Source: CAHJXF01 sp964657795
GTDB taxonomy: Bacteria; Pseudomonadota; Gammaproteobacteria; Burkholderiales; Burkholderiaceae_D
Length of the DNA: 5,708 nucleotides
Assembly (NCBI GenBank): GCA_964657795.1
Contig: CAZZWS010000246.1
Coordinates: 1 to 5,708 of the forward strand
Direction: 5' to 3'
Positions 1 to 5,708 of the stretch are shown piece after piece. The position numbers were made by a program, and so were the translations under genes. Under the pieces are notes generated by a model that had not been told where the DNA came from, did no database searches, and saw only the letters and a list, made by a program, of their open reading frames with translations. Position 1 is the stretch's first letter. Each line of letters begins with the position of its first letter.

Positions 1-1643
1 CTCACCGGTTCGGCTGCCATCGTGACGGTCTCCACGTCGGGCGGCGCGACGGCCTGCTCGCGGACGACGGCCCGCGCGGGCTTGTCGGTCCGCAGACCCT
101 GGAAAGACGCATGACGCAGATGTCCCTCGGGCGTCCATTCCGCGAAGGTCACCTCGGTCACGAGCTCGGGCCTGACCCAGTGCTCGGTGCCGGCCACTCG
201 CCGCGTCCAGCGATTCTGCTTCGTCGACCCGGTCTCGAACGGTGACGTGGCGACTTCGAGCGCGACCAGCTTGTCCTTCAGTTCGCGCGCCATCGCCAGC
301 GACCAGCCCGTCCCCATCGCGCCGGCGTAACGCAGCTTGCCGTCGTCGTCGTACACGCCCAGGAAGAGGTTGCCGATCTCCTTCGTCGAGTTGGCGCGGT
401 CGGTGTAGCCGCCGATCACGAACTCTTGACGCAGCGTGCACTTGAGCTTGAGCCAGTCGTCGTTGCGGGCCGACGTGTACAGCGCGTCGCGGCGCTTGAG
501 GATGATGCCTTCGAGCTTCATCGCGCAGGCCGCCTTCAGCACCTCCTCGACGGGCGCGGGAAAGCTGTCGCTGAAGCGGATGCGCTCGTGCGGCGAGCGG
601 TCGACCACGTTCTTCAACGCGGCGCGCCGCGCTTCGAGCGACGACCGACGCAGGTCGTAGCCGACCAGGAACGGCGCGTCGAAGACGAAGTACGAGATGC
701 GTTCGTTCTTCGCGTGGTCCATCGCGTTCTGCAACGCATTGAAGTCCTGGCCACCGCTCGACGTGCCGACGACGATCTCGCCGTCGAGCCAGCTGTCGTC
801 GATGTCCAGCGACTCGACCGCCGCGGCGATGGGCTCGAGCTTGTCGGTCCAGTCGTTGCCGTTGCGCGTGAACAGCCGCGCCTTGCCGCCTGCGACGCGG
901 GCGAGGATGCGGTAGCCGTCGAACTTGGCCTCGACGATCCAGTCGCCATGCGTGGGCGCCGTCTTCGTCAGCGTCGCGAGTTGCGGCGCGAGCGTCTCGG
1001 GCAGCTTCGCCTCGACGGCGCCGTCGGGCGGTCCGGCGTTCGGAGCTTCATCGGATCGACCGGCGGCATTCGTGCCCGGCCCGCGATCGTCCGCTGCCCC
1101 GAGCGGCTTCGCGATCACGCTGTCGGGCATCGCGGTGACCACGTCGAACGTATCGGCGGGTCGAGCCCATTCGTCCTTCTTCTTGAACAGCAGCCACGCC
1201 TCCTGCCGATCGCCGGGCTTGGCGATGCGCACCAGCTCCCACTGGCCTGCCATCTTGTCCCCGTGCAACGCGAAGACCAGCTTGCCGCTGGCGAGCCCCG
1301 CGCGCGGATCGGTCATTGGCTCCCAGGTGCCGCGGTCCCACACGATGACCGAACCCGCACCGTACTGCTTCTCCGGAATCCGCCCCTCGAAGCCGCCGTA
1401 CGACACCGGATGGTCCTCGACATGGATGGCCATACGCTTGACCGTCGGATCGAAGCTCGGGCCCTTCGGCACCGCCCAGCTCAGCAGGACGCCATCGAGT
1501 TCGAGCCGGAAGTCGTAGTGCAGATGCGAAGCCCAGTGCTTCTGGATCACGAACGACAGCGACTCGCCGGCAGCACCCTCCTGGCCCGCCGGCTCCGGGG
1601 TCTTCGCGAAGTCGCGCTTCGCGTTGTAGCGTTCGAGCGGCAT
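1..1643 (-). CDS. ligD: ATP-dependent DNA ligase LigD, N-terminal 547 residues (runs off left edge)
   Basis: Multifunctional end-joining enzyme that processes and seals DNA breaks held by Ku. The reading frame is open from the ATG at 1643 to the left edge, with no stop. Residues about 1-165 are the 3'-phosphoesterase domain: the QKHWASHLHYDFRLELDG block gives His36, His42 and Asp44, and VEDHP gives His78, matching the family's metal/catalytic residues. Residues about 210-410 are the nucleotidyltransferase core: motif I EAKFDGYR with the AMP-accepting Lys240, FTRNG (258-262), LDGEIV (motif III, 286-291), YFVFDAPFL (317-325), EGIILKR (motif IV, 377-383) and WLKLKC (motif V, 397-402). An OB-fold follows, ending in FQGLRTDKPA (motif VI, 514-523). 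The window stops in the linker, where the polymerase/primase domain of LigD proteins with this domain order normally begins. The start lies 22 nt after the ku stop, with only a weak ribosome binding site, so translation may be coupled to ku. Motif I has Ala where Ile is usual; otherwise nothing looks damaged. Confidence 0.96.
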   Translation of the reverse strand, partial: MPLERYNAKRDFAKTPEPAGQEGAAGESLSFVIQKHWASHLHYDFRLELDGVLLSWAVPKGPSFDPTVKRMAIHVEDHPVSYGGFEGRIPEKQYGAGSVIVWDRGTWEPMTDPRAGLASGKLVFALHGDKMAGQWELVRIAKPGDRQEAWLLFKKKDEWARPADTFDVVTAMPDSVIAKPLGAADDRGPGTNAAGRSDEAPNAGPPDGAVEAKLPETLAPQLATLTKTAPTHGDWIVEAKFDGYRILARVAGGKARLFTRNGNDWTDKLEPIAAAVESLDIDDSWLDGEIVVGTSSGGQDFNALQNAMDHAKNERISYFVFDAPFLVGYDLRRSSLEARRAALKNVVDRSPHERIRFSDSFPAPVEEVLKAACAMKLEGIILKRRDALYTSARNDDWLKLKCTLRQEFVIGGYTDRANSTKEIGNLFLGVYDDDGKLRYAGAMGTGWSLAMARELKDKLVALEVATSPFETGSTKQNRWTRRVAGTEHWVRPELVTEVTFAEWTPEGHLRHASFQGLRTDKPARAVVREQAVAPPDVETVTMAAEPV

Positions 1644-1665
1644 GGTCCCGACGACGATGCCGCGA

Positions 1666-2601
1666 TCAGGCGGCGCGCCGCTTCGTCGCCGGCGCCGTCT
1701 TCTTCTTCGCGACCTTGCGGGCCGCAGGCTTCTCGTCGATCGCGTCCTCGTTGGCCGCGTCCGCGCTCGCGTCCGCGTTCGGCTTCGCTTCCGCCGACGA
1801 CGAGCCCTTCCGGTTGCCCAGACTCTGCTTGAGCAGCGCCGTGAGGTCGATGACATTGCTCGACGTCTTCGCCTCGCCCTCTTCCAGCGGCTCGACCTTC
1901 TCGGTCTGCCCGGCTGCGGCGCGCTGCTCGACCAGCGCCCGCACCGCATCGGCGAAGTGATCGGTGTAGCGGGCCGAGTCGAAGGCGACGGTCATGTCGG
2001 CGATCAGCTGCTCGGCCATCTTCAGTTCCGCGTCCTTGAGGTTGGCGGCCTTGACGCCTTCGGCCGGCAGGTCGAGCGCGGACATGTCGCGGATCTCGTT
2101 GGACCAGCGCAGCGTGTTGAGCATCAGCCCCGCGCCCGACGGCACCAGCGCCGCGAGATGCTCCTTGGTGTGCATGACGACGCGCGCGACCCCGATCACG
2201 CCGGCCGCGGCCATCGACTCACGCAGCAACGCGTATACCTTCTCGCCCTTGGCCATGGGCTCGAGGTAGTAGGGCTTCTCGAGGTAGTAGAACGGGATCT
2301 CCGGTGCGTGCACGAAGCCTTCGATCTCGATGGTCTGCGTCGTCTTGGGGTAAGCCGCCTTGATCTCGTCGTCGGTCAGCACGACGTAGTCGCCGCCTTC
2401 GGCCTTGACGCCCTTGACGATGTCCTCGCGCGTGATCTCCTTGCCGGTCCGCTTGTTGATGCGCTTGTACCCCACCGGATCCATCGAGCGCCGATCGAGC
2501 CAGTCGAAGTTGATGCCGCTTTCGGACGACGCCGGGTACAGGCTGACGGGGATGTGGACGAGGCCGAAGCTGATGGCGCCTTTCCAGATGGCACGGGGCA
2601 T
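1666..2601 (-). CDS. ku: Non-homologous end-joining protein Ku
   Basis: Bacterial Ku forms a homodimeric ring that threads onto DNA double-strand ends and recruits LigD. The 311-residue product begins MPRAIWKGAISFGLVHIPV, the near-universal N-terminus of bacterial Ku, followed by the DRRSMDPVGYKRINKRTGKE block (about 36-55) and the core beta-barrel. The minimal C-terminal segment NVIDLTALLKQSL (249-261) is the part known in the family to contact LigD. After it comes a 50-residue tail, first acidic/Ala/Ser-rich and then Lys/Arg/Ala-rich, typical of the variable tails that bind DNA. An in-frame ATG 28 codons upstream (2685) would add an Arg/Pro-rich stretch that does not fit the family; the ATG at 2601 has a GAGGA ribosome binding site 5 nt ahead and is preferred. 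First gene of the ku-ligD pair. Confidence 0.97.
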   Translation of the reverse strand: MPRAIWKGAISFGLVHIPVSLYPASSESGINFDWLDRRSMDPVGYKRINKRTGKEITREDIVKGVKAEGGDYVVLTDDEIKAAYPKTTQTIEIEGFVHAPEIPFYYLEKPYYLEPMAKGEKVYALLRESMAAAGVIGVARVVMHTKEHLAALVPSGAGLMLNTLRWSNEIRDMSALDLPAEGVKAANLKDAELKMAEQLIADMTVAFDSARYTDHFADAVRALVEQRAAAGQTEKVEPLEEGEAKTSSNVIDLTALLKQSLGNRKGSSSAEAKPNADASADAANEDAIDEKPAARKVAKKKTAPATKRRAA

Positions 2602-2606
2602 GGGAA

Positions 2607-2611
2607 TCCTC
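2607..2611 (-). promoter_or_regulatory. Ribosome binding site of ku
   Basis: GAGGA on the minus strand, 5 nt before the ATG at 2601. It decides between this start and the in-frame ATG at 2685, and agrees with the conserved MPRAIWKG N-terminus. Confidence 0.8.
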
Positions 2612-2698
2612 GATGGGAAGACAGGGCGTAGCGGACCGCGGGCGAGCGACGCGAGCACAGGCGACGCGCGCTCACTGCCACGCATCAGTGTCGACGCG

Positions 2699-2715
2699 TG
2701 ACGCCGGAAGCGTCA
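2699..2715. repeat. Inverted repeat TGACGC-N5-GCGTCA upstream of ku
   Basis: Perfect 6-bp arms (2699-2704 and 2710-2715) around the 5-base spacer CGGAA, about 100 bp ahead of the ku start. It could be an operator or a small hairpin in the ku leader. In GC-rich DNA, 6-bp arms arise by chance fairly often, so no function is claimed. Confidence 0.3.
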
Positions 2716-3041
2716 TAGGAATGCCGTGGGCAGTGCTGTAGGACCGCGACGACTGTTCGGTAACCGCGCGACGCGGGAGGCGACGCAGGCGACGACGCGG
2801 GCCGGGTCTCGAGCGGAGCGGCCCGCATCACGTCGACGCGGGGCGCCCGGCGATGTCGCATTTCGAGCGCCAATGACTGTATGGGTGATAGGCACGCGAG
2901 ACGCGGCCGGCTATGCTGCAAAAAACCAACAGTCCGCCGGTTCGGTGGCGGTCGGTATGGTTCGATCGGACGCCAAGGCGTGGCAACGCGTCGCATCGAC
3001 GGGCAGCCGCGAGAAACAAGCATCACAATTTGCCGGAAAAT

Positions 3042-3073
3042 AAAAAAGGCCGCGTGAATCACGTAGCCTTTTT
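3042..3073 (-). terminator. Rho-independent terminator, probably bidirectional
   Basis: A-tract and GGC (3042-3050) pair with GCC and T-tract (3066-3073); the inner stem CGTG/CACG (3053-3056 with 3060-3063) closes a 3-base AAT loop, with a G-T wobble and one C-A mismatch between the two stem parts. Read leftward, the hairpin is followed by six T, one A and four T (down to about 3031). Read rightward only five T follow. The asymmetry favours a transcript arriving from the right, that is, from the small peptide gene at 3450-3325. It would also insulate the ku-ligD operon from that transcript. Confidence 0.75.
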
Positions 3074-3076
3074 ATC

Positions 3077-3324
3077 AGGAATACAGACAATATTCGCTAG
3101 TCTTTGAACCTTGGTCTATATCGAGTCGATTACCTAGTCCGGAGCGAGACCAAGCGATGAGCCCGAGTAAGACTTTTCATTTCGCCACTCAGAAACCTGA
3201 ATTAGAGCCCGGTCATGGCCGAACGATCAGGAAAAGACCTAAAGCCGAACGGGGAAACCCATTACATTCCCGCAGCGGGCAAACCTATTCAGCCATGTGG
3301 CGTGAATTTTGTGTGCCTCGGACG
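3077..3324. other. Unassigned, lower-GC stretch between peptide gene and terminator
   Basis: About 250 bases lying between the stop of the 41-aa ORF and the leftward terminator. A sample (3181-3240) is about 52% G+C, well below the neighbouring genes. On the minus strand only very short frames occur, the longest I read having about 15 codons. On the plus strand a 48-codon frame (3215-3361) exists but has weak coding signs. If the terminator serves the peptide gene, this is a long 3' untranslated tail that could be structured or carry a small RNA. Confidence 0.4.
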
Positions 3325-3450
3325 TCAGAACAGGCAGCCGTGGCTACCCCCGCCCACATAGAGGAGTTCGGCATCTTGCACGATGATCAGCTGCTCCTGG
3401 GCTTCGGTCTCGGCAACGTTGGAAACCTGGGTTTGGATGTCTGCAATCAT
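3325..3450 (-). CDS. Small putative precursor peptide with C-terminal VGGG motif (41 aa)
   Basis: I do not recognise a named family. The frame starts at the ATG at 3450 with GGAG 6 nt upstream and ends with TGA. The product has an acidic/Gln-rich N-terminal part (MIADIQTQVSNVAETEAQEQ), a hydrophobic stretch LIIVQDAELLYV (21-32), then GGG (33-35) and the tail SHGCLF. There is no signal peptide or membrane span. The layout resembles double-glycine leader peptides, in which a leader ending in GG is cleaved to release the tail; here that would leave only 6-7 residues, containing one Cys and one His. About 73% of its third codon positions are G or C, higher than the surrounding non-coding DNA and favouring real coding. 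A longer form from a TTG at 3546 is possible but would have no clear ribosome binding site. It is divergent from the TPR/HD-GYP gene and is probably ended by the hairpin at 3042-3073. A chance ORF cannot be excluded. Confidence 0.55.
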   Translation of the reverse strand: MIADIQTQVSNVAETEAQEQLIIVQDAELLYVGGGSHGCLF

Positions 3451-3456
3451 GGCGAG

Positions 3457-3460
3457 CTCC
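3457..3460 (-). promoter_or_regulatory. Ribosome binding site of the 41-aa peptide gene
   Basis: GGAG on the minus strand, 6 nt before the ATG at 3450. It picks the ATG over the upstream TTG at 3546 as the start and is a main argument that the small ORF is translated. Confidence 0.55.
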
Positions 3461-3482
3461 GAGAATTGATTCGAGATGGGTT

Positions 3483-3518
3483 TTGACCGAAACTGACGTT
3501 TTGTGTCAGCAATTGACA
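3483..3518. promoter_or_regulatory. Cluster of four TGAC half-sites in the divergent intergenic region
   Basis: TGAC occurs at 3484-3487 and 3494-3497, as its complement GTCA at 3505-3508, and again as TGAC at 3514-3517. Centres are 10, 11 and 9 bp apart, so all lie on about one face of the helix. The middle two form an inverted repeat CTGAC-N7-GTCAG (3493-3509). The last copy is inside TTGACA (3513-3518), a perfect -35 hexamer for the rightward gene, but no good -10 follows at 16-18 bp. A regulator bound here could control both divergent genes; this is inference from layout. Confidence 0.35.
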
Positions 3519-3551
3519 AGGTAACGTAGCCAATTACCAGGAACAACAGTC

Positions 3552-5708
3552 ATGAAGAACAAAGAAGAATTCCTAGGTCTGCTCGACGCCGGCAATTTCG
3601 CGGAAATGCTCCTTGTCTTCGAAAAGGCGAACGCGGCGACCTCGGCCAGTCTCTTTAAAGTTCTAGCGAATCGACTGAGCGATGCGATGCGCGGCGTTGA
3701 CGAGGGTCTTCGCGACACGGTCCGCGGGCTGGCGATGGTCGTGATGCGGCTCCCCCGTGTCGGCGAACACGAATTCGAGCCGCGCGTCAGGCTGCTCGCC
3801 GAGGCGTGCTTCTACTTCAACCGCATCGGTCGCGCCTACGACGGCATTCCGCTGGCGCTGTTCGCCCAGGACCTCGCGGATTCGCGCGACGACAAGAACC
3901 TCCAGCGCTTCGTCGCGACGGCGCTCGGACTGGCGTACGCCGACAGCGCCTGCTTCGAGGAGGCCTGCGGCACGCTCGAGCGGACGCTCGTCCTGTCGCG
4001 CGAGATCGGCGACCCCGAGCTGATCTGCCTCGCGATGACCAACACGGCCGTGCTGCTCAAGGAGATGGGGCTCTATCAGGACTCGATCGAGGTGACCGAC
4101 CGGGCCCTCGAATACGATGGCCAGTCGCCGCGCGGCCGCTACATGCGCCTGGCCAACGCCATCAACGGGCTGTTCAGCGCGCACCGGCTGCGCGCCGACG
4201 CCGCCGCCTTGCGCTACCTGCGCATCGGCTCGGACGTGATCGACGACAACCCGATGTCGGACGTCGTGCAGAAGACCGCATTCGAGTACTACCGGGCCAT
4301 GTACCTGCTGTCCACCAACGACAACGAGACGGCCGAGGAGTTGATCGCCGCGGCGAGGGCGCGAGTCGCGAACGTCCACAACACGCGCGTCCACATGCGC
4401 CTCGACATCGCGGCCGCCCTCTGCGAGTTCGCCAGTCGCGACCCGAAGCGCGAACTGCAGGCCCGGAAGCAGCTGCTCGAGCTGTATCGCCGCAGCAAGG
4501 AGACGCGCATCTATCACGACGACGTGCTGCGGGCGCTGATCGAGGTGCACAAGCGCACGTTGACCAACGAGATCACCAATCTCGACCGCAAGCACACCGG
4601 CAAGCCCGAAGACCTCGGGCCCGGCCTCGAGGCGCTTTCCCGCCTCGTGACGCAGACCGCTCGTACGGGCATGGACTACGCACGTGAACTCGTCCAGTTC
4701 AACACCGGCCCCAATCCCCACATCAGCCCGTCGACCGAGGCGACGCAGTACGTCGCGGGCGTCAAGAACGCCAAATTCTATCGACAGATGAACGACCGTG
4801 GGGCTTCCCACACGTTCGGTCGCAAGCCCGAGAGGCACAACCCGTACGACCCGTTCGCCGGGGCGCGCGCGTGGCTGGGCGAAAGTCCGCCGCCCGATGG
4901 GGAGTTCAAGGTCGGCGAGCCCGGTATCGCATCGAAGTCGTCGGTCGACCCCAGGAAGGCCATCCGCAAGCACGACGAACTGACCGCCATCCACGGCGAC
5001 ATGGCGCAGCTGCGCATCGAGTCGCTCAAGGCCACGATGCGGACGGCGGCCTACGACGTCGCCGAGAACTGGGCGCTCACCGCCGAGTTCTTCGACGACC
5101 AGACCGGCGAACACTGTTTTCGGGTTGGACGTCTCGCCGGCCTGCTGGCCGCCGAGATCGGCGTCGATGCGGAACAATGCGTGCGCATCGAACACGCGGC
5201 GCGCCTGCACGACATCGGCAAGATCGCGGTCAACGAGCTGATCCTCCTCAAGCCCGGACCGCTCGACACCAACGAGATCATCGCGATGCGCGCACATACC
5301 GAAGTCGGCGCCCAGCTCCTCGAACACGCCGACGATCCCACGCTGAAGATGGCGGCCGAGATCGCCAAGTACCACCACGCGTGGTGGAACGGGGCCGGTT
5401 ATCCGAGCGTCGCGGGTGAAAGCATTCCGCTGTCAGCGCGCATCTGCGCCTATGCCGATGTCTACGACGCGCTGACCAATGCGCGGCCGTACAAGCGGCC
5501 GTGGCCGCACAAGCTGGCCGTCGAGCAGATGCTCTGCGAGAACGGCGTGCACTTCGATCCGCGGCTGATGCAGCCCTTCCTCAAGGTCCTGGAGCGGCAC
5601 GTGGGATCGAATGCCGGCACGCCGTCGACGCGCATGCATCTGCAGGAAATGGAAGCCAACGGGCTCCTCACGTCGCGTCGCAAGCTGATGATGACCGTCC
5701 AGGGCGGG
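3552..5708 (+). CDS. TPR-containing HD-GYP cyclic-di-GMP phosphodiesterase (C-terminus beyond right edge)
   Basis: Soluble two-part signalling protein; 719 residues are visible and the frame is still open at the edge. Residues about 60-330 are helical with TPR-like repeats, clearest at about 119-190 (LGLAYADSACFEEACGTLER, then a repeat with NTAVLLKEMGLYQDSIEV). TPR helices bind proteins or peptides. A polar linker (about 395-480) leads to an HD-GYP domain (about 495-690), a family that hydrolyses cyclic-di-GMP to pGpG/GMP. Its key residues are present: Glu512 and His521 in EFFDDQTGEH, His553-Asp554 in LHDIGK, His582 in HTEVG, His608-His609, Gly616-Tyr617-Pro618, and Asp636 in ADVYDAL, followed by RPYKRPW. 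The domain is therefore probably active. Position 517, four before His521, is Gln; as I recall a Glu there contributes to the three-metal site of some members, so the metal count is open. There is no receiver domain, signal peptide or membrane span. The ATG at 3552 is the first start after an in-frame TAA at 3522, with AGGA 9 nt ahead. It is divergent from the 41-aa peptide gene. Confidence 0.95.
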   Translation, partial: MKNKEEFLGLLDAGNFAEMLLVFEKANAATSASLFKVLANRLSDAMRGVDEGLRDTVRGLAMVVMRLPRVGEHEFEPRVRLLAEACFYFNRIGRAYDGIPLALFAQDLADSRDDKNLQRFVATALGLAYADSACFEEACGTLERTLVLSREIGDPELICLAMTNTAVLLKEMGLYQDSIEVTDRALEYDGQSPRGRYMRLANAINGLFSAHRLRADAAALRYLRIGSDVIDDNPMSDVVQKTAFEYYRAMYLLSTNDNETAEELIAAARARVANVHNTRVHMRLDIAAALCEFASRDPKRELQARKQLLELYRRSKETRIYHDDVLRALIEVHKRTLTNEITNLDRKHTGKPEDLGPGLEALSRLVTQTARTGMDYARELVQFNTGPNPHISPSTEATQYVAGVKNAKFYRQMNDRGASHTFGRKPERHNPYDPFAGARAWLGESPPPDGEFKVGEPGIASKSSVDPRKAIRKHDELTAIHGDMAQLRIESLKATMRTAAYDVAENWALTAEFFDDQTGEHCFRVGRLAGLLAAEIGVDAEQCVRIEHAARLHDIGKIAVNELILLKPGPLDTNEIIAMRAHTEVGAQLLEHADDPTLKMAAEIAKYHHAWWNGAGYPSVAGESIPLSARICAYADVYDALTNARPYKRPWPHKLAVEQMLCENGVHFDPRLMQPFLKVLERHVGSNAGTPSTRMHLQEMEANGLLTSRRKLMMTVQGG

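Larger units (their letters stand above)
2602..3041. other. Non-coding region upstream of ku
   Basis: About 440 bases between the ku start and the terminator. The open frames here (on both strands) give Arg/Pro/Ala/Ser-rich translations without recognisable domains or good ribosome binding sites, as expected of chance frames in GC-rich DNA. The region must hold the leftward promoter of the ku-ligD operon, but I see no convincing -35/-10 pair. Short repeats of GGCGACGC-like sequence are scattered between about 2640 and 2800. One perfect inverted repeat is listed separately. Confidence 0.5.

Noticed and set aside
426..1832. Long plus-strand open frame of 468 codons across ligD and the end of ku
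   Set aside because: It is antisense to ligD, whose catalytic motifs are intact on the other strand. Its translation is Arg-rich with no domain, and long antisense frames are expected in GC-rich genes.
1642..2631. Plus-strand open frame of 329 codons opposite ku
   Set aside because: Mirror frame of the ku gene, rich in Arg/Val/Leu/Asp with no recognisable domain; Ku on the minus strand is unmistakable.
2602..2685. 28-residue N-terminal extension of Ku from the ATG at 2685
   Set aside because: The family N-terminus and the GAGGA ribosome binding site both point to the ATG at 2601.
2685..3062. Minus-strand frame of 125 codons (and overlapping plus-strand frame 2726-3043) upstream of ku
   Set aside because: Arg/Pro/Ser-rich composition, no good ribosome binding site, no domain, and both strands open in the same place, as expected by chance at high GC.
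3157..3486. Plus-strand frame of 109 codons in the middle region
   Set aside because: Its protein-like second half is the antisense of the 41-aa peptide gene, the possible ribosome binding site (GGAG) is too far from the ATG, and no domain is seen.
3513..3541. Complete sigma-70 promoter for the TPR/HD-GYP gene starting at TTGACA
   Set aside because: The -35 hexamer is perfect, but no acceptable -10 lies 16-18 bp downstream, so only the half-site cluster is reported.
3663..5378. Minus-strand open frame of 571 codons opposite the TPR/HD-GYP gene
   Set aside because: Antisense shadow: the plus strand carries the HD-GYP motifs in order, while the minus translation is a low-complexity Val/Arg/Gly/Asp mix.

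Overview
The window is GC-rich DNA (about two thirds G+C in the coding parts) with proteobacterial gene types. The style (a Ku/LigD repair operon plus a soluble TPR/HD-GYP signalling protein) suggests a beta- or gammaproteobacterium of the Burkholderiales or Xanthomonadales kind. That placement is an inference from gene content and composition only.

Left part (about 1-2601, minus strand): a two-gene non-homologous end-joining operon. The promoter-proximal gene encodes the DNA-end-binding protein Ku (311 aa). It is followed after 22 nt by ligD, whose 3'-phosphoesterase and ATP-dependent ligase domains lie in the window; the expected polymerase/primase domain would lie off the left edge. Ku holds broken ends and recruits LigD, which trims, fills and seals them.

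Middle part (about 2602-3551): nearly 1 kb without a large gene, and lower in G+C than the flanks from about 3000 on. It holds a strong hairpin terminator at 3042-3073. Its longer T-tract is on the minus strand, so it best suits a transcript coming leftward from about 3500. At 3450-3325 (minus) there is a 41-codon ORF with a good ribosome binding site. Its product is acidic at first and ends in a Val-Gly-Gly-Gly motif followed by Ser-His-Gly-Cys-Leu-Phe, which looks like a precursor peptide with a glycine-rich processing site. About 250 nt of unassigned sequence separate it from the terminator. Between this small gene and its divergent neighbour is a cluster of four TGAC half-sites at roughly 10-bp spacing.

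Right part (3552 to the right edge, plus strand): a large soluble protein with N-terminal TPR-like helices and a C-terminal HD-GYP cyclic-di-GMP phosphodiesterase domain with all main metal-binding residues present. It is divergent from the small peptide gene.

The most interesting idea is that the peptide and the TPR/HD-GYP protein form a signalling pair: a short peptide read by TPR helices (as in the Gram-positive RRNPP regulators) but with cyclic-di-GMP turnover as the output. The sequence shows the two genes side by side and divergent; the functional link is a hypothesis.
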